Shown piece after piece: positions 47,221-56,819 of a stretch of DNA of 64,000 bases. The notes beneath the pieces are model-generated. The model worked only from the letters and a program-made list of their open reading frames with translations, ran no database searches and was not told the origin of the DNA. The position numbers and the translations under genes are program-made. Source of the stretch: Larix kaempferi (lineage: Eukaryota > Streptophyta > Pinopsida > Pinales > Pinaceae); NCBI GenBank assembly GCA_027924585.1, contig BSBM01000140.1, positions 10,852,001 to 10,916,000 of the forward strand, given 5' to 3'. Position 1 is the stretch's first letter. Every line of letters starts with the position of its first letter.

Positions 47221-48800
47221 TATGTTTTCATGATGGCCAGGGTCACCCAAGAGCCTTCAGTTCAAAATTGACCTCAGTCTGCAAAATTCTGAAGGCCTTC
47301 AAAAAAACCCTAATTTCGAAGATGGCACAATAGCATTGTGTCCGAGTGATTGAGTCGCGGTGGGGGGGGGGGTCCCCAAATATAACCCAGCATCCTGAAT
47401 CCATCGGAATCGACAGATTCACGATTAGAGTCACAATTTTGGTTCTATGGGAACTTTTTCCTGCCACCCCCCATGGTCGATCAAGGGCACTTTGGGAATT
47501 TGCTCCAGGGGCACGGAACCCAAATCGGCAAGTGGGGTGGGGTTCCATCATCTCACACACATGCATATGGACATTATGGATGAGTTCACAATGGGCATGG
47601 TCGCCCGAGAGAGCCTTCAGTTCAAAATTGATCCCCTTGTGCAAACTTGGCATGGTCTTCACTGAGCAAAACCCTAGTTCCGAAGATGGCACAATAGCAC
47701 TGTTTTTTGCATGATTGAGTCACAGTGGGGGGTACCCTAACTAGACCACAGAATCCCAAATCCATCGGAATTGACATCTTCGCAATCAGAGTCACGGTTT
47801 TGGTTCTATGGCCAATTTTTCCTGGCACCACATGGCCATTCAGTGACACTTTGAGAATTTGCTTTGGGAGCACGGAACCTGAACCAGTGAGTGGAACAGG
47901 TTTATGTTAACTCCCACACGTGCATATGGCCATTGTGGATGTGTTCACAATGGCCATGTTCACCTGGGAGCCTTCAGTTCAAAATTGACCCCCTTGTGCA
48001 AAATTCTGAATGCCTTCACTAAGAAAAACCCTAGTTCTGGAGATGGCACAATAGCACTATTTTAGGGTGATTGATTCATGGTGGCGGGGGGGGGGTCCAT
48101 TAGCTACAAATCGATGTCCCTAATCCATTGGAATCAATGGCTTCATGATCGAAGTCATGGTTTTGGTTCTATGGACATTTTTTCCTAGGACCCCGTGGTC
48201 GTTCATGGACACTTTGGGAATTGGATTCGGGGACATGGAACCCAAACCGATGAGCGGAACGGGGTTCCGTCAGCTCCCACACATGCATATGGCCATTGTG
48301 GATGAGTTCACGATGGCCACAGTCTCCTGAGATCCTTCAGTTCAAAATTGACCCCTTTTTGCAAAATTGGCATGGCCTTCACTAAGCAAAACCCCTAGTT
48401 CCGAAGATCGCACAATAGCACTGTTTATGGGCTATTGAGTCACAATGGGGGGGGGGTCCCCCAGCTAGAACCCATTGTCTCGAATCCATCGGAATCGACG
48501 GCTTTGTAACCAGAGTCACAATTTTGGTTCTATGGCCATTTTTTTCGGGCACCCCCGTGGCCATTCAAGGACACTTTGAGAATTTTCTCTAGGGGCACGC
48601 AACTCAAATCAGCGAGTGGAACCAGGTTCCGTCAGCTCCCACATGTGAATATGGACATTATGGATGAGTTCACGATGAACACGTTCACTCGGGAGCTTTT
48701 GGTTCAAAAATTGAACCCTTGTGCAAAATTGACATGGCCTTCACTGAGCAAACCCCTAATTCCGGAGATGACACAATAGCACTGTTTCCTGTTGATTGAC
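47221..48800. repeat. 360 bp satellite, main part of array
   Basis: Anchors ttcaaaatt at about 47257, 47617, 47977, 48337 and 48700 give steps of 359-363 bp. Each monomer has a G run of about 7-10 bases followed by tcccc, an accctagttc block, cgattcc-type and ttggttctatgg blocks, and cacatgcatatgg. Monomers differ by roughly 10-20 percent by eye. Short frames here are by-products of the repeat. Confidence 0.95.
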
Positions 48801-49120
48801 ATGAGTGCAATTAAAAATGACCTATGTTTAAAAATAAACGACCTATGTTTTATACAAATTTTGAAATGAGTGCAATTAAAAATGGAAAACAATAACATAT
48901 TTATTCAAAAAAATATATAGTTAGAATCTGCAAACAGAGCTCGACAAGTGTGTGCAGTTTCATTAGTAGTGCACAAGTCGAGCATATGCAAAATGAAGGG
49001 TGAAAAACATGAAGTTACAGAAATTGGTGTGGTTCTGCTATAACTCAGTCCGAACCTCAAGGTTTGGCAATCCAAACCTAGTACCAAACTTGCAAGGGAG
49101 CCAAAAAAAATTGAATTTAA
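48801..49120. other. Array flank, no gene recognised
   Basis: atgagtgcaattaaaaatg occurs twice (about 48802 and 48866). No other structure seen. Confidence 0.4.
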
Positions 49121-49325
49121 ACACGTGTACGCTCAAATGTACGCACGCGTACTAGTGCGCATGCATACTTGCTCGCACACATTCTTTGATAGCCTCATTT
49201 TTTTTCTTCTTCTCCCTGAAACCCCACCTCCCTCTCTATAACCCTACCCCCCCCCTCTCTTCCTATCCACCCAATCCGCCCTCTCTCTTCCACTCTGCCC
49301 AATCCCTCCTCCCTCCCTCCTTAAC
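49121..49325. repeat. Alternating purine-pyrimidine and polypyrimidine tract
   Basis: 49121-49185 is rich in alternating steps (gtgtacg, gtacgcacgcgtac, gtgcgcatgcatac). 49200-49325 is almost pure C/T (taccccccccctctcttcc and ccctcctccctccctcctt). Such tracts can adopt non-B DNA forms. Confidence 0.75.
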
Positions 49326-49344
49326 CACAAAGGGTTAGGAGATT

Positions 49345-49735
49345 TAGTCATCTATTTCCATGAATAACACCTAAAACCATGACATAGGATTTCCTGAGGC
49401 TAGCCTTGATTCCAAGTATGAATATGGGTGTGGCCATTCTAATGCCTTGTATTCTAGGTATGGGTTTTTGGGCCTTATACATGGTTGAGGGATGGAACCT
49501 TGGCTTTAATCCATAAAATAAGAATGTAATCATCCAAGTTCAAGAAAAAATGCCTTAGTCCACTACACACAACCTCTCAAGTATATCCTTCGCTGTGAGT
49601 AGCGATACTAATGACATTAGGAATGTATGATCACCACGTATAGGTATGAGGGTCTTAGACATGGTTGAGGGAGAAAATTCATGCCTTATTCCCTAATGAA
49701 GATGATAGAAATATAGGGGTATTAGAGCACTTTCA
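49345..49735. repeat. 180 bp diverged satellite, left part
   Basis: Two or so monomers, recognised by the acatggttgaggga anchor at 49480 and 49660 and by 'gatatggg..cca' and 'ggccttat' blocks. The array continues at 56820, beyond the gypsy cluster. Confidence 0.7.
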
Positions 49736-49795
49736 TACTGGTTCTTTGGAGGAACCGGTTCCTCCAGATCAATACTATACTAGGGGTTCCTAACA
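49736..49795 (-). repeat. Collapsed gypsy 3' LTR remnant
   Basis: On the minus strand the LTR start TGTTAGGAACC (49795-49785) is followed within 40 bp by ggaaccggttcctcc, which looks like an LTR end and an LTR start fused. Most of the 340-390 bp LTR is missing. Confidence 0.6.
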
Positions 49796-49819
49796 TCCCC
49801 TCTCCCTTAGAAAAATGTT

Positions 49820-50806
49820 TGTATTCAAAGCTTTGGATGTGGAAATTGATGTTGAATCTAAAGGAGTGGTGCCCATGTAGCATCATTTGGTTGCATGCCG
49901 TGCCACTGAATTAATACCTCTATGATAGATCGAGAGAGAAGCAGACTCCCTTTGAGTGTCAGGGAGGACTGCTAGGAAGGCTATAGATGAAGAAAATCCA
50001 TATCAACTTCTTGAAAAGAGAGCTCAGAATGGTGTTGATTGGCTTGTTTTTTCATTTGAATTCTTTCCATGTGAAGATTGTCCTGCAAAAAGCGAAGAAT
50101 CTGATCGCGGGTTTCGAAGAACCGTGTCAATTGCCTGAATTGGTGTACTACTGAGGGTGTATGGAAGAAGAAATGGCGGTGCCTAACCATAGATTGCTTC
50201 ATATGGATTTTAGATGCAGTATTGTACCACCATTCAGTGAGAGGGAGCCACTTCTCCCACTGAGGTTGTTGTTCAGAGGTGAAGCACACGAAGACAAGAT
50301 TCCAAACATTTATTGGTAATTTCAGTCTTCCCTCCAGATTTAGGGAGCCCTTCAATGAATTCCATAGAAATATCTATCCAAATCCATGTAGGGATGGGAA
50401 AGGGTTCAATCAATCCCGAAAGGAGCTGGCAAGTATCACATTCAGCCACCATCTATTGAATTTTCCATTTCATTCCCTGCCAAAATAAGTTACGATGTGT
50501 CCGTTCATCTGTTTTGAGGAACCCAGAGTTCCCTTCCAATGGAGAAGCGCGGAGTTTAGAGAAGACATCCCGTTGAATATTTGTGCGCTGGGGAAGCACG
50601 ATGTGACCCTTGTATCTCAAGGAAGTACCATCCCAAGAGTAATGTGGTATAGTAGAAGGGTTGTTGGCCAACAGTTGGATGAGTTGAGATAAGGAAGAGT
50701 CATTGACATAGCCTTGTTGAATAGATTGCAACCAATTTGGAACATGCATAGAAATAGTTGAAAGAGAAACTTGGTCATCAATTGTGCGAGAAAGAGCATC
50801 TGCCAT
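49820..50806 (-). pseudogene. G1 Pol C-terminal remnant: RNase H end, integrase edges, chromodomain-like tail
   Basis: Minus strand: MADALSRTIDDQ, VPNWLQSIQQGY, then the integrase zinc-binding region (GNSGFLKTDERTHRNLFWQG, a damaged H2C2). EFIEGLPKSGGK joins directly to TEITNKCLE, skipping the whole D,D,E core of about 100 residues. WLPLTEWWYNTASK follows. QSSLTLKG joins SLLLSRSIIEVLIQW, skipping a segment where relatives carry a GPY/F-type module. Scattered stops and shifts occur. All joints recur in the plus-strand copy G2. Confidence 0.85.
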
Positions 50807-51240
50807 CAGATTGTCCTTACCCTTCGTGTAAGTGATCTAATAGGCATAACCCATGATTTGGCTAACCCATTTCAGTTATGTTGGGGAGGAGATTCGTTGT
50901 TCCAGGAAATAGTTCAGACTATGGTGAGCAGTATTGATGCAGAAATAATTACCTAATAGGGATGGCTACCACTTTTGTACTGCATGAAAAATAGCCATTA
51001 CTTCCTTCTCAAATGTAGAAGTGGCTAAATTCTTACCTGAAAGGTCTCTTGAAGGCAAAAATCCCAGTGGTTCAGCAAAGACACTTGCATATCTATCCAA
51101 AATGTGTTGTAGATCCAAAGGAGTAGTGGAGACCGTTGATGGGTGCATCTGAATGGAATGGAGCTGAGCGATGACACCATGTGAATTCTTCTTAAGGAGC
51201 TTTTCCAAGCGATGTGAACTGATGATGCGGAGAGACCCTA
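50807..51240 (-). pseudogene. G1 protease-to-RNase H join, reverse transcriptase deleted
   Basis: Minus strand reads LQHILDRYASVFAEPLGFLP, then SRDLSGKNLATSTFEKEV. In intact relatives PSRD opens the reverse transcriptase region and LSGKNLATST.EKE lies in RNase H, some 300 residues further on, so the reverse transcriptase is missing. RNase H then gives MAIFHAVQKW, a stop, and INTAHHSLNYFLEQR, where the conserved T-D-H is T-A-H. Confidence 0.88.
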
Positions 51241-51640
51241 GTTGTAAGCCCGTAAATGTGTGTTTTTTTCCATTGACTGAAAACTACATCCAAAGTTCAG
51301 CAAAATCCCATAAGATGGGGCCAAGCGTGCATAACCATTGACTGCCTAAAACCACATCGCATCCGCCAAAGGCCAAGGAAAAACATGTCAGAGTGCAGGT
51401 TATTATATTCCATAGAGATACGCACATTGCGACACTTCCCCTTGCAAGATAAGGTGCCCCCCATTGGAAATCATGACTTCAACGTTGGAGCAAGGATGGA
51501 CAAAACAATCAGCCTGTTTGGTGATTCGAGGGTCATTGAAGTTATGAGTGCTACCAGAATCAATGAGTATTGTAAGAGGGAGCTTCTTGAAGTAACCCTT
51601 GACCCGCATTGTTTGTGGGGTGGTGACTCAGGCTAAATCA
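51241..51640 (-). pseudogene. G1 retropepsin
   Basis: The minus-strand frame has LTILIDSGSTHNFNDPRITK, the D-S-G active site intact, then VMISNGG, and after frame breaks CDVVLGSQWL and LGPILWDF. It is the gypsy protease domain that would process Gag. Stops near 51400 and a shift split it. It follows Gag with a stop at 51628. Confidence 0.85.
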
Positions 51641-52647
51641 TGGAGAGATATCTCTGGGTGGTCATCCTGAGACGAGGGTTCAATAGGAGGCTGCTGAATG
51701 TCGACCTGATCATCTATTGTATCTGGAGCTTCTTCACCAAGTTCAGAGGCAGGCAAAGAATCCACATCCAAGAGATAGAGCTTTTGCTCAACACATCTAT
51801 GCTCCCGAGTGAATTTCTCATCACAATTATAACAAAGCTCCTTTTCTCTATGTGCTCGCATCTCTGCTTCAGACAAATGCTTGATAGGAGTTGGTTGAGG
51901 AGCTGGCGTGATGGGAGGTTGTTGGGAAACCATATTTATGAATGGAACAAAAGTGGAGTTAGAGCGTTGTTTGGGTTGTGATCTTCTCCTCAGCCAACTT
52001 AGCCAACCCTAGGACTTCCATCATTGTGTTGGGACAAAACATTTAACTCTGAGTGGATTTCATCCTTGAGATCACTGACAAAACAACTCCTGTAGAATTC
52101 ATCAGACAATCCTTCTATGTGATTGGCCAGTTTCTCAAATTTTGTCTGATACTCTCTCACAGTGCCAATTTGGCGAAGTTTAGTGAGTGCTCCTATGCAG
52201 TCATCAAAAGCACTAGGAGTTGGAAAAAATCTGTCTAGTTTGGCTCGTCATGAGCTTTGATGTACTAACGGTACCATTGAAGGCTTCCTGTTCCAAATAA
52301 AAGGATGCAAATGGAACTTTGTGGACATCAAAAGTATTATGCATACTTAAATATTGTTTTGCCCGGTATATCCATCCAGTTGGATCAGTACCATTGAAGC
52401 AAGGAAAATCAAGCTTCGACCCGCGAAAATTGCTGGAAGGAGAGAACCTAGTGGCTGAAGAAGATTCTAGCTGTCGTTTATTGTTCATGGCTGAACGCTG
52501 AAGATGGAGGCTAAGAAATTTTTCATCCATATCTTGGAGTTTGGTTTTGAGGGCGGCAAGTTCTTCATCCATGATTTTGCTCCTGCGCGGGTGACAACCA
52601 TAACCAGGAGTTTTGTTTTTGTGAATGGGTAGAAAAACAAAAAACAA
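51628..52647 (-). pseudogene. G1 Gag with zinc knuckle
   Basis: Minus strand: MDEELAALKTKLQDMDEKF (coiled coil-like), KLDFPCFNGTDPTGWIYRA, the capsid start typical of chromovirus Gag, then FASFYLEQEAF. After shifts come TKLRQIGTVREYQTKFEKLA and GLSDEFYRSCFVSDLKDEI. The last frame (51628-51933) holds the zinc knuckle CYNCDEKFTREHRC. At least two shifts and two stops are present. This is the best-kept part of the element. Confidence 0.88.
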
Positions 52648-53039
52648 AAGCTTCTTTAGTAAAGGAAAATTTGGATTTGGGAAAAAAATTGATGGGTAAT
52701 TGGGGTTTGACTAGGTTTTGGACACTTTCTTATGGATAGGGAAGCAGAAAATGGGGATTTCAGAAGCAGGGTGAAGGAATGAGAAAATTTATCTGAGAGG
52801 GACAAAAAAGAAAAAATAGGAAATGAACAGTGTGGCAAAATTTGAAGGTGATTGGGTGAAAATCAAAGAAGTTATGAAAAACACTAAAAATAGACAAATG
52901 TGAGATTTCTGGCATCGGGAAGTGGAATTTGGGATAGTGTCCTTGGAAATAAAATACGAAGAATGGGATTACAAGAGTGTCAATTAAGTTTCAAGGGAAA
53001 CATAGTGAAAACAAAGAAGATATGGCGAAAAAACAGAAG

Positions 53040-53180
53040 TGATCAGCAACAATGGATCTGCAATGGGTCTAGATCTGCAACAGATCTAGATCTGGATCTG
53101 CAACGGATCTGGATCTGCAATGGATCTGGATCTACAATGGATCTGGATATGGATATGGATCTGCAACGGATCTGGATAGA
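53040..53180. repeat. (GGATCT)n-like repeat in G1 leader
   Basis: Variants of 'ggatctggatctgcaatg' repeat at 6-18 bp steps. It lies in the untranslated leader between the primer-binding site and Gag; the short plus frame over it is a by-product. Confidence 0.9.
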
Positions 53181-53610
53181 TGTAATCTGTTATTTATCAG
53201 CTGGAAATAGATATGGACCCCAGGTATGCTCGGATTCCGTGTCGTTGCAGATCCACTCGGCTACTAATTCTGTCTAATGGCTTGTGTATTGGGGCAGTAC
53301 CCATCACTCCACGGCTCAGGTAAAACTGATAACTGCTTTGCCACAAACAACAGCTCTTGGTTTACCTCATGGGTTGGAATTAGTCAATCAAGTAGGGGTC
53401 ATTACCCTTTTCGCTGGCAAGTGCTCTCAATGGACCAGCTACTTCGGGGTTCCTGTGGTACTCCTCACAATGATTTTTAGGGCTATGCCCAAATACGTCC
53501 CACAGTTAAGCGGATAGGGATTATTACCGGATCCGAACCTGCAATTGAAATGAACAGTAAAGATGCGAATTTGTTTTGGCAGAAATTCCACCCAACGAGC
53601 CCAAGAAAGT

Positions 53611-53622
53611 GCTCTGATACCA
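53611..53622 (-). other. G1 primer-binding site
   Basis: Minus-strand TGGTATCAGAGC two bases from the LTR end; initiator tRNA-Met complement. Confidence 0.9.
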
Positions 53623-53624
53623 GA

Positions 53625-53963
53625 TGTGAGGAACCTACAACAATTAATTGATAAAATGCACGATATATTAGATCATAAATTTTTTTTATTGATCGCGGGC
53701 CACTTTGAGGGGGAAACCTCCTTTGAGCAAGCTCAATACAAATAACTTCATGGTGCCTTCATTGGCCTCAACACGTACTTATATACTAAGTCTATGCGCA
53801 ATACTATGGATCAATACCATGGAACATATAATACTATGGGATAATACAAACTATGGATCAATACCATGGAACATATAATACTACGGAACGACTTACAAAG
53901 CATATGCATCCAACAACAATATACTAACAAAGTAAAGAGAATGGTTAACACCGGTTCCTAACA
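53625..53963 (-). repeat. G1 5' LTR
   Basis: It is 339 bp, TGTGAGGAACC...GGTTCCTAACA on the plus strand. It contains two copies of a motif built from actatggatcaataccatgg and aacatataatac. It matches 55832-56218 and 56505-56819 in reverse orientation. Confidence 0.9.
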
Positions 53964-54074
53964 TCACAGAAGTGGCCTGCGATCCATAGTGAAGAAGCAT
54001 CGCATGGATAATACTATGAGCTTATAAGTCGTCCCGTAGTATTATATGTTGATCCACTCATAAGTTGTCCCGTA
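53964..54074. repeat. Scrambled LTR fragments between G1 and G2
   Basis: Pieces such as gtcgtcccgtagtattatat and gtggcctgcgatc come from the same LTR family but in rearranged order. They mark the breakpoint between the two oppositely oriented copies. Confidence 0.65.
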
Positions 54075-55800
54075 GCACTCATAACTTCATTGACCCTTGG
54101 ATCACCAAACAGGCTGATTATTTTATCCATCCTTGCTCCAACTTGAAGTCATGATTGCCAATGGGGGCACCTTACCTTGCAAGGGGAAGTGTCGCAATGT
54201 GTATATCTCTATGGAATATTATAACCTGCTCTCTGACATGTTTTCCTTGGCCTTAGGAAGATGTGATGTGGTTTTGGGCGCTCAATGGTTACGCACACTT
54301 GGCCCCATCTTATGGGATTTTGATGAACTATGGATGTAGTTTTCAGTCAATGGGAAAAAACACACATTTACGGGCTTACAACTAGGGTCTCTCCGCATCA
54401 TCAGTTCACATCTCCTAGGAAATCATGTTGAGAAGAATTCACATGGTGCCATCACTCAACTCCATTCCATTCAGATGAACCCATCAACGGTCTCCCACTA
54501 CTCCTTTGGATCTACAACACATTTTGGGTAGATATGCATGTGTCTTTGTTGAACCAGTGGGATTGCCGCCTTCAAGAGACCTTTTAGGTAAGAATTTAGT
54601 CGCTTCTACATCTAAGGAAATAATGGCTATTTTGCATGCAGTACATAAGTAGCATCCATACCTATTAGGGAATTATTTCTACATCAAGACTGCTCACCAA
54701 AGTCTGAAATATTTCCTGGAACAACGGGTCTCCTCCCCAACATAACTGAAATGGGTTAGAAAAATCATGGGTTATGCCTACGAGATCACTTATACGAAGG
54801 GTAAGGACAATATGGTGGCCAGATTCTCTTTCTCGCACAATTGATGACCAAATTTGTCTTTTAGCTATTTCTATGCATGTTCCAAATTGGTTGCAATCTA
54901 TTCAACAAGGCCATTTCAATGAATCCTCCTTATTTCAACTCATCCAACGGTTGGCCAACAACCCTTTTACTGTACCACATTACTCTTGGGATGGTACTTC
55001 CCTGAGATACAAGGGTCATCTCGTGCTTCCCCCAGAGCACAAATATTCAACAGGATGTCTTCTCTGAACTCCATGCTTCTCCATTGGCAGGGCACTCTGG
55101 GTTCCTCAAAACATATGAGCGGGCATAGCGTAAATTATTTTGGCATGGAATGAAATAGAAAATTCAACGGATGGTGGTTGAATGTGATACTTGCCATCTC
55201 CTTTCGGGATTGCTCGAACCCTTACCCATCCCTACACGTATTTGGACATATATTTCTATTGAATTCATTGAAGGGCTCCCTAAATCTGGAGGGAAGATTG
55301 AAATTACCAATAAATTTTTGGAAACTTATCTTCGTTGCTTCACCTCTAAACAACAACCTTAGTGGGCGAAGTGGCTCCCTCTCGCTGAATGGTGGTACAA
55401 TACTGCATCTAAAATGACTCCATATGAAGCAATCTATGGTCAGGAACCGCCATTTCTTCTTCCATACACCCTTAGCAGTACACCAGTTTAGGCAAGTGAT
55501 ACAGTTCTTTGAAACCGCGATCATATTCTTCGCAGTTTGCAGGACAATTTTCACATAGCAAGAATTCTAAAGAAACAATAAGCCAATTAGTACCGTTCTG
55601 AGCACACTTTTCAAGCAGTTGATCTGGTTTTTCTTTGTCTACAGCCTTCCAAGCAATCCTCCCTGACACTTAAAGGGCGTTCGCTTCTATCTCGATCTAT
55701 CATAGAGGTATTAATTCAGTGGCATGACATGCAACCATAGGATGCTACATGGGCACCACTCCTTTAGACTCAACATCAATTTCCACATTTAAAGCTTTGA
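54075..55800 (+). pseudogene. G2 truncated protease and joined Pol remnant
   Basis: Plus-strand order: THNFIDPWITKQADYF and CDVVLGAQWLRTLGPILWDF (protease without its DSG). LQLGSLRIISSHLLGNH follows. PSRDLLGKNLVASTSKEI is the reverse transcriptase deletion join. IKTAHQSLKYFLEQR again shows T-A-H instead of T-D-H. SLSRTIDDQ and VPNWLQSIQQGHFNES come next. EFIEGLPKSGGKIEITNK is the integrase core deletion join. WLPLAEWWYNTASKMTPYEA leads to QSSLTLKGRSLLSRSIIE, the third join, followed by VLIQW. About six stops occur. Confidence 0.87.
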
Positions 55801-55818
55801 GGACATTTAAGATTTTCT

Positions 55819-55831
55819 AAGGGAGAGGGGA
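55819..55831 (+). other. G2 polypurine tract
   Basis: AAGGGAGAGGGGA directly before the LTR start TGTTAGGAAC; the same tract occurs at 56492-56504 and, inverted, at 49796-49810. Confidence 0.85.
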
Positions 55832-56218
55832 TGTTAGGAACTCGTGTCAACCCTTCTCTTTACTTTGTTAGTATATTGTTGTTGGACGCATATGCTTTGT
55901 AAGTCATCCCATAGTATTATATGTTCCATGGTATTGATCCATAGTTTGTATTAGTCCATAGTATTATATGTTCCATGGTATTGATCCATAGTTTGTATTA
56001 TCCCATAGTATTATATGTTCGATGGTATTGATCCATAGTATTGGCGCATAGACTTAGTATATAAGTACGTGTTAAGGCCAATGAAGACACCGAGAAGTTA
56101 TTTGTATTGAGCTTGCTCAAAGGAGGTTACCCCCTCGAAGTGGCCCGCGATCAATAAAAATATTATGTGATCTAATATATCGTGCATCTTATCAATTAAT
56201 TGTTGCATGTTCCTCACA
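55832..56218 (+). repeat. LTR shared by G2 and the micro-element
   Basis: 387 bp, TGTTAGGAACTCG...GTTCCTCACA. Contains three copies of a 45-48 bp unit (ccatagtattatatgttcca then tggtattgatccatag) at about 55910-56045, against two in the G1 LTR. It is the right end of G2 and the left end of the short element that follows. Confidence 0.9.
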
Positions 56219-56220
56219 TA

Positions 56221-56231
56221 TGGTATCAGAG
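56221..56231 (+). other. Micro-element primer-binding site
   Basis: TGGTATCAGAG, one base short of the G1 site before it diverges (then TA rather than CA); initiator tRNA-Met complement. Confidence 0.85.
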
Positions 56232-56504
56232 TAGTTTCTTGGGTTCGTTGGGTGGAATTTATGCCATTTTTTTTTGGCATCTGTATTGTTCGTTTCAATT
56301 GTAGGTTCAGATCCGAGAATAATATCTATCCGCTTAACTCTGGGAAGTACTTGGGCATATCCCTAAAACCCATTGTGAGGAGTACCACAGAAACCCCGAA
56401 GTAGACGACCCATTGAGAGGACCTGCCAGCGAAATGGGCAATGACCCCTATCAATTTCCCCATCCAAAGCTTCGAGGACAAAGCTTTTTCTAAGGGAGAG
56501 GGGA

Positions 56505-56819
56505 TGCTAGGAACCCCATTGTATTAGCCAATAGTATTATATGTTCCATGGTATTGATCCATAGTATTGGATGCATATGCTTTGTAATTCGTCCCATAGT
56601 ATTATATGTTCCATGGTATTGATCCATAGTTTTGGCGCATAGACTTAGTATATAAGTACGTATTGAGGCCAATAAAGGCACCGCGAAGTTATTTGTATTG
56701 AGCTTTCTCAAAGGAGGTTTCCTCCTTGAAGTGGCCCGCGATCAATAAATCTATTCTGAGTTCTGTTATCTCTGCTATCTCGTGCATTTTCACTAATTAA
56801 TTGTTGCAGGCTCCTCATA
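56505..56819 (+). repeat. Right LTR of the micro-element
   Basis: 315 bp, TGCTAGGAACCCC...GGCTCCTCATA; both terminal dinucleotides or their neighbours are mutated relative to 55832-56218. The internal 48 bp unit is present in fewer copies. Satellite sequence resumes at 56820. Confidence 0.88.

Larger units (their letters stand above)
49736..53963 (-). mobile_element. Non-autonomous chromovirus-like Ty3/gypsy element G1
   Basis: It has a 5' LTR (53625-53963), primer-binding site (53611-53622), a 1 kb leader, Gag, protease, a joined remnant of Pol, a polypurine tract (49796-49810) and a collapsed 3' LTR. Pol lacks the reverse transcriptase, the integrase catalytic core and part of the C-terminus. 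The flanking pieces are joined cleanly in frame, at the same points as in G2 (54075-55831). The C-terminal IIEVLIQWHGMQPNDATW resembles a chromodomain. It inserted in a 180 bp satellite. Confidence 0.85.
54075..55831 (+). mobile_element. 5'-truncated second copy G2, plus strand
   Basis: Begins inside the protease at STHNFID and runs to the polypurine tract (55819-55831), next to an LTR at 55832. It has the same three internal joins as G1 and lacks the 5' LTR, leader, Gag and the protease active site. Substitutions and shifts differ from those in G1, so the two copies have decayed independently. Confidence 0.85.
55832..56819 (+). mobile_element. Micro-element: LTR, leader, polypurine tract, LTR
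   Basis: Between the two LTRs lie only 286 bp: primer-binding site TGGTATCAGAG (56221-56231), about 230 bp matching the G1 leader in the same order, then a direct join near 56455 to the last 45 bp before the polypurine tract. Gag and Pol are gone. Total length is about 990 bp, the size of a TRIM element, and its origin from the G family is readable. Confidence 0.85.

Noticed and set aside
47243-47714. 149- and 122-codon frames in the satellite
   Set aside because: They recur with the 360 bp period on both strands and vary between monomers, so they are by-products of the repeat.
52900-53517. Plus-strand frames of 125 and 77 codons as genes
   Set aside because: They fall in the untranslated leader of G1, including the ggatct repeat; the same leader is non-coding in the micro-element.
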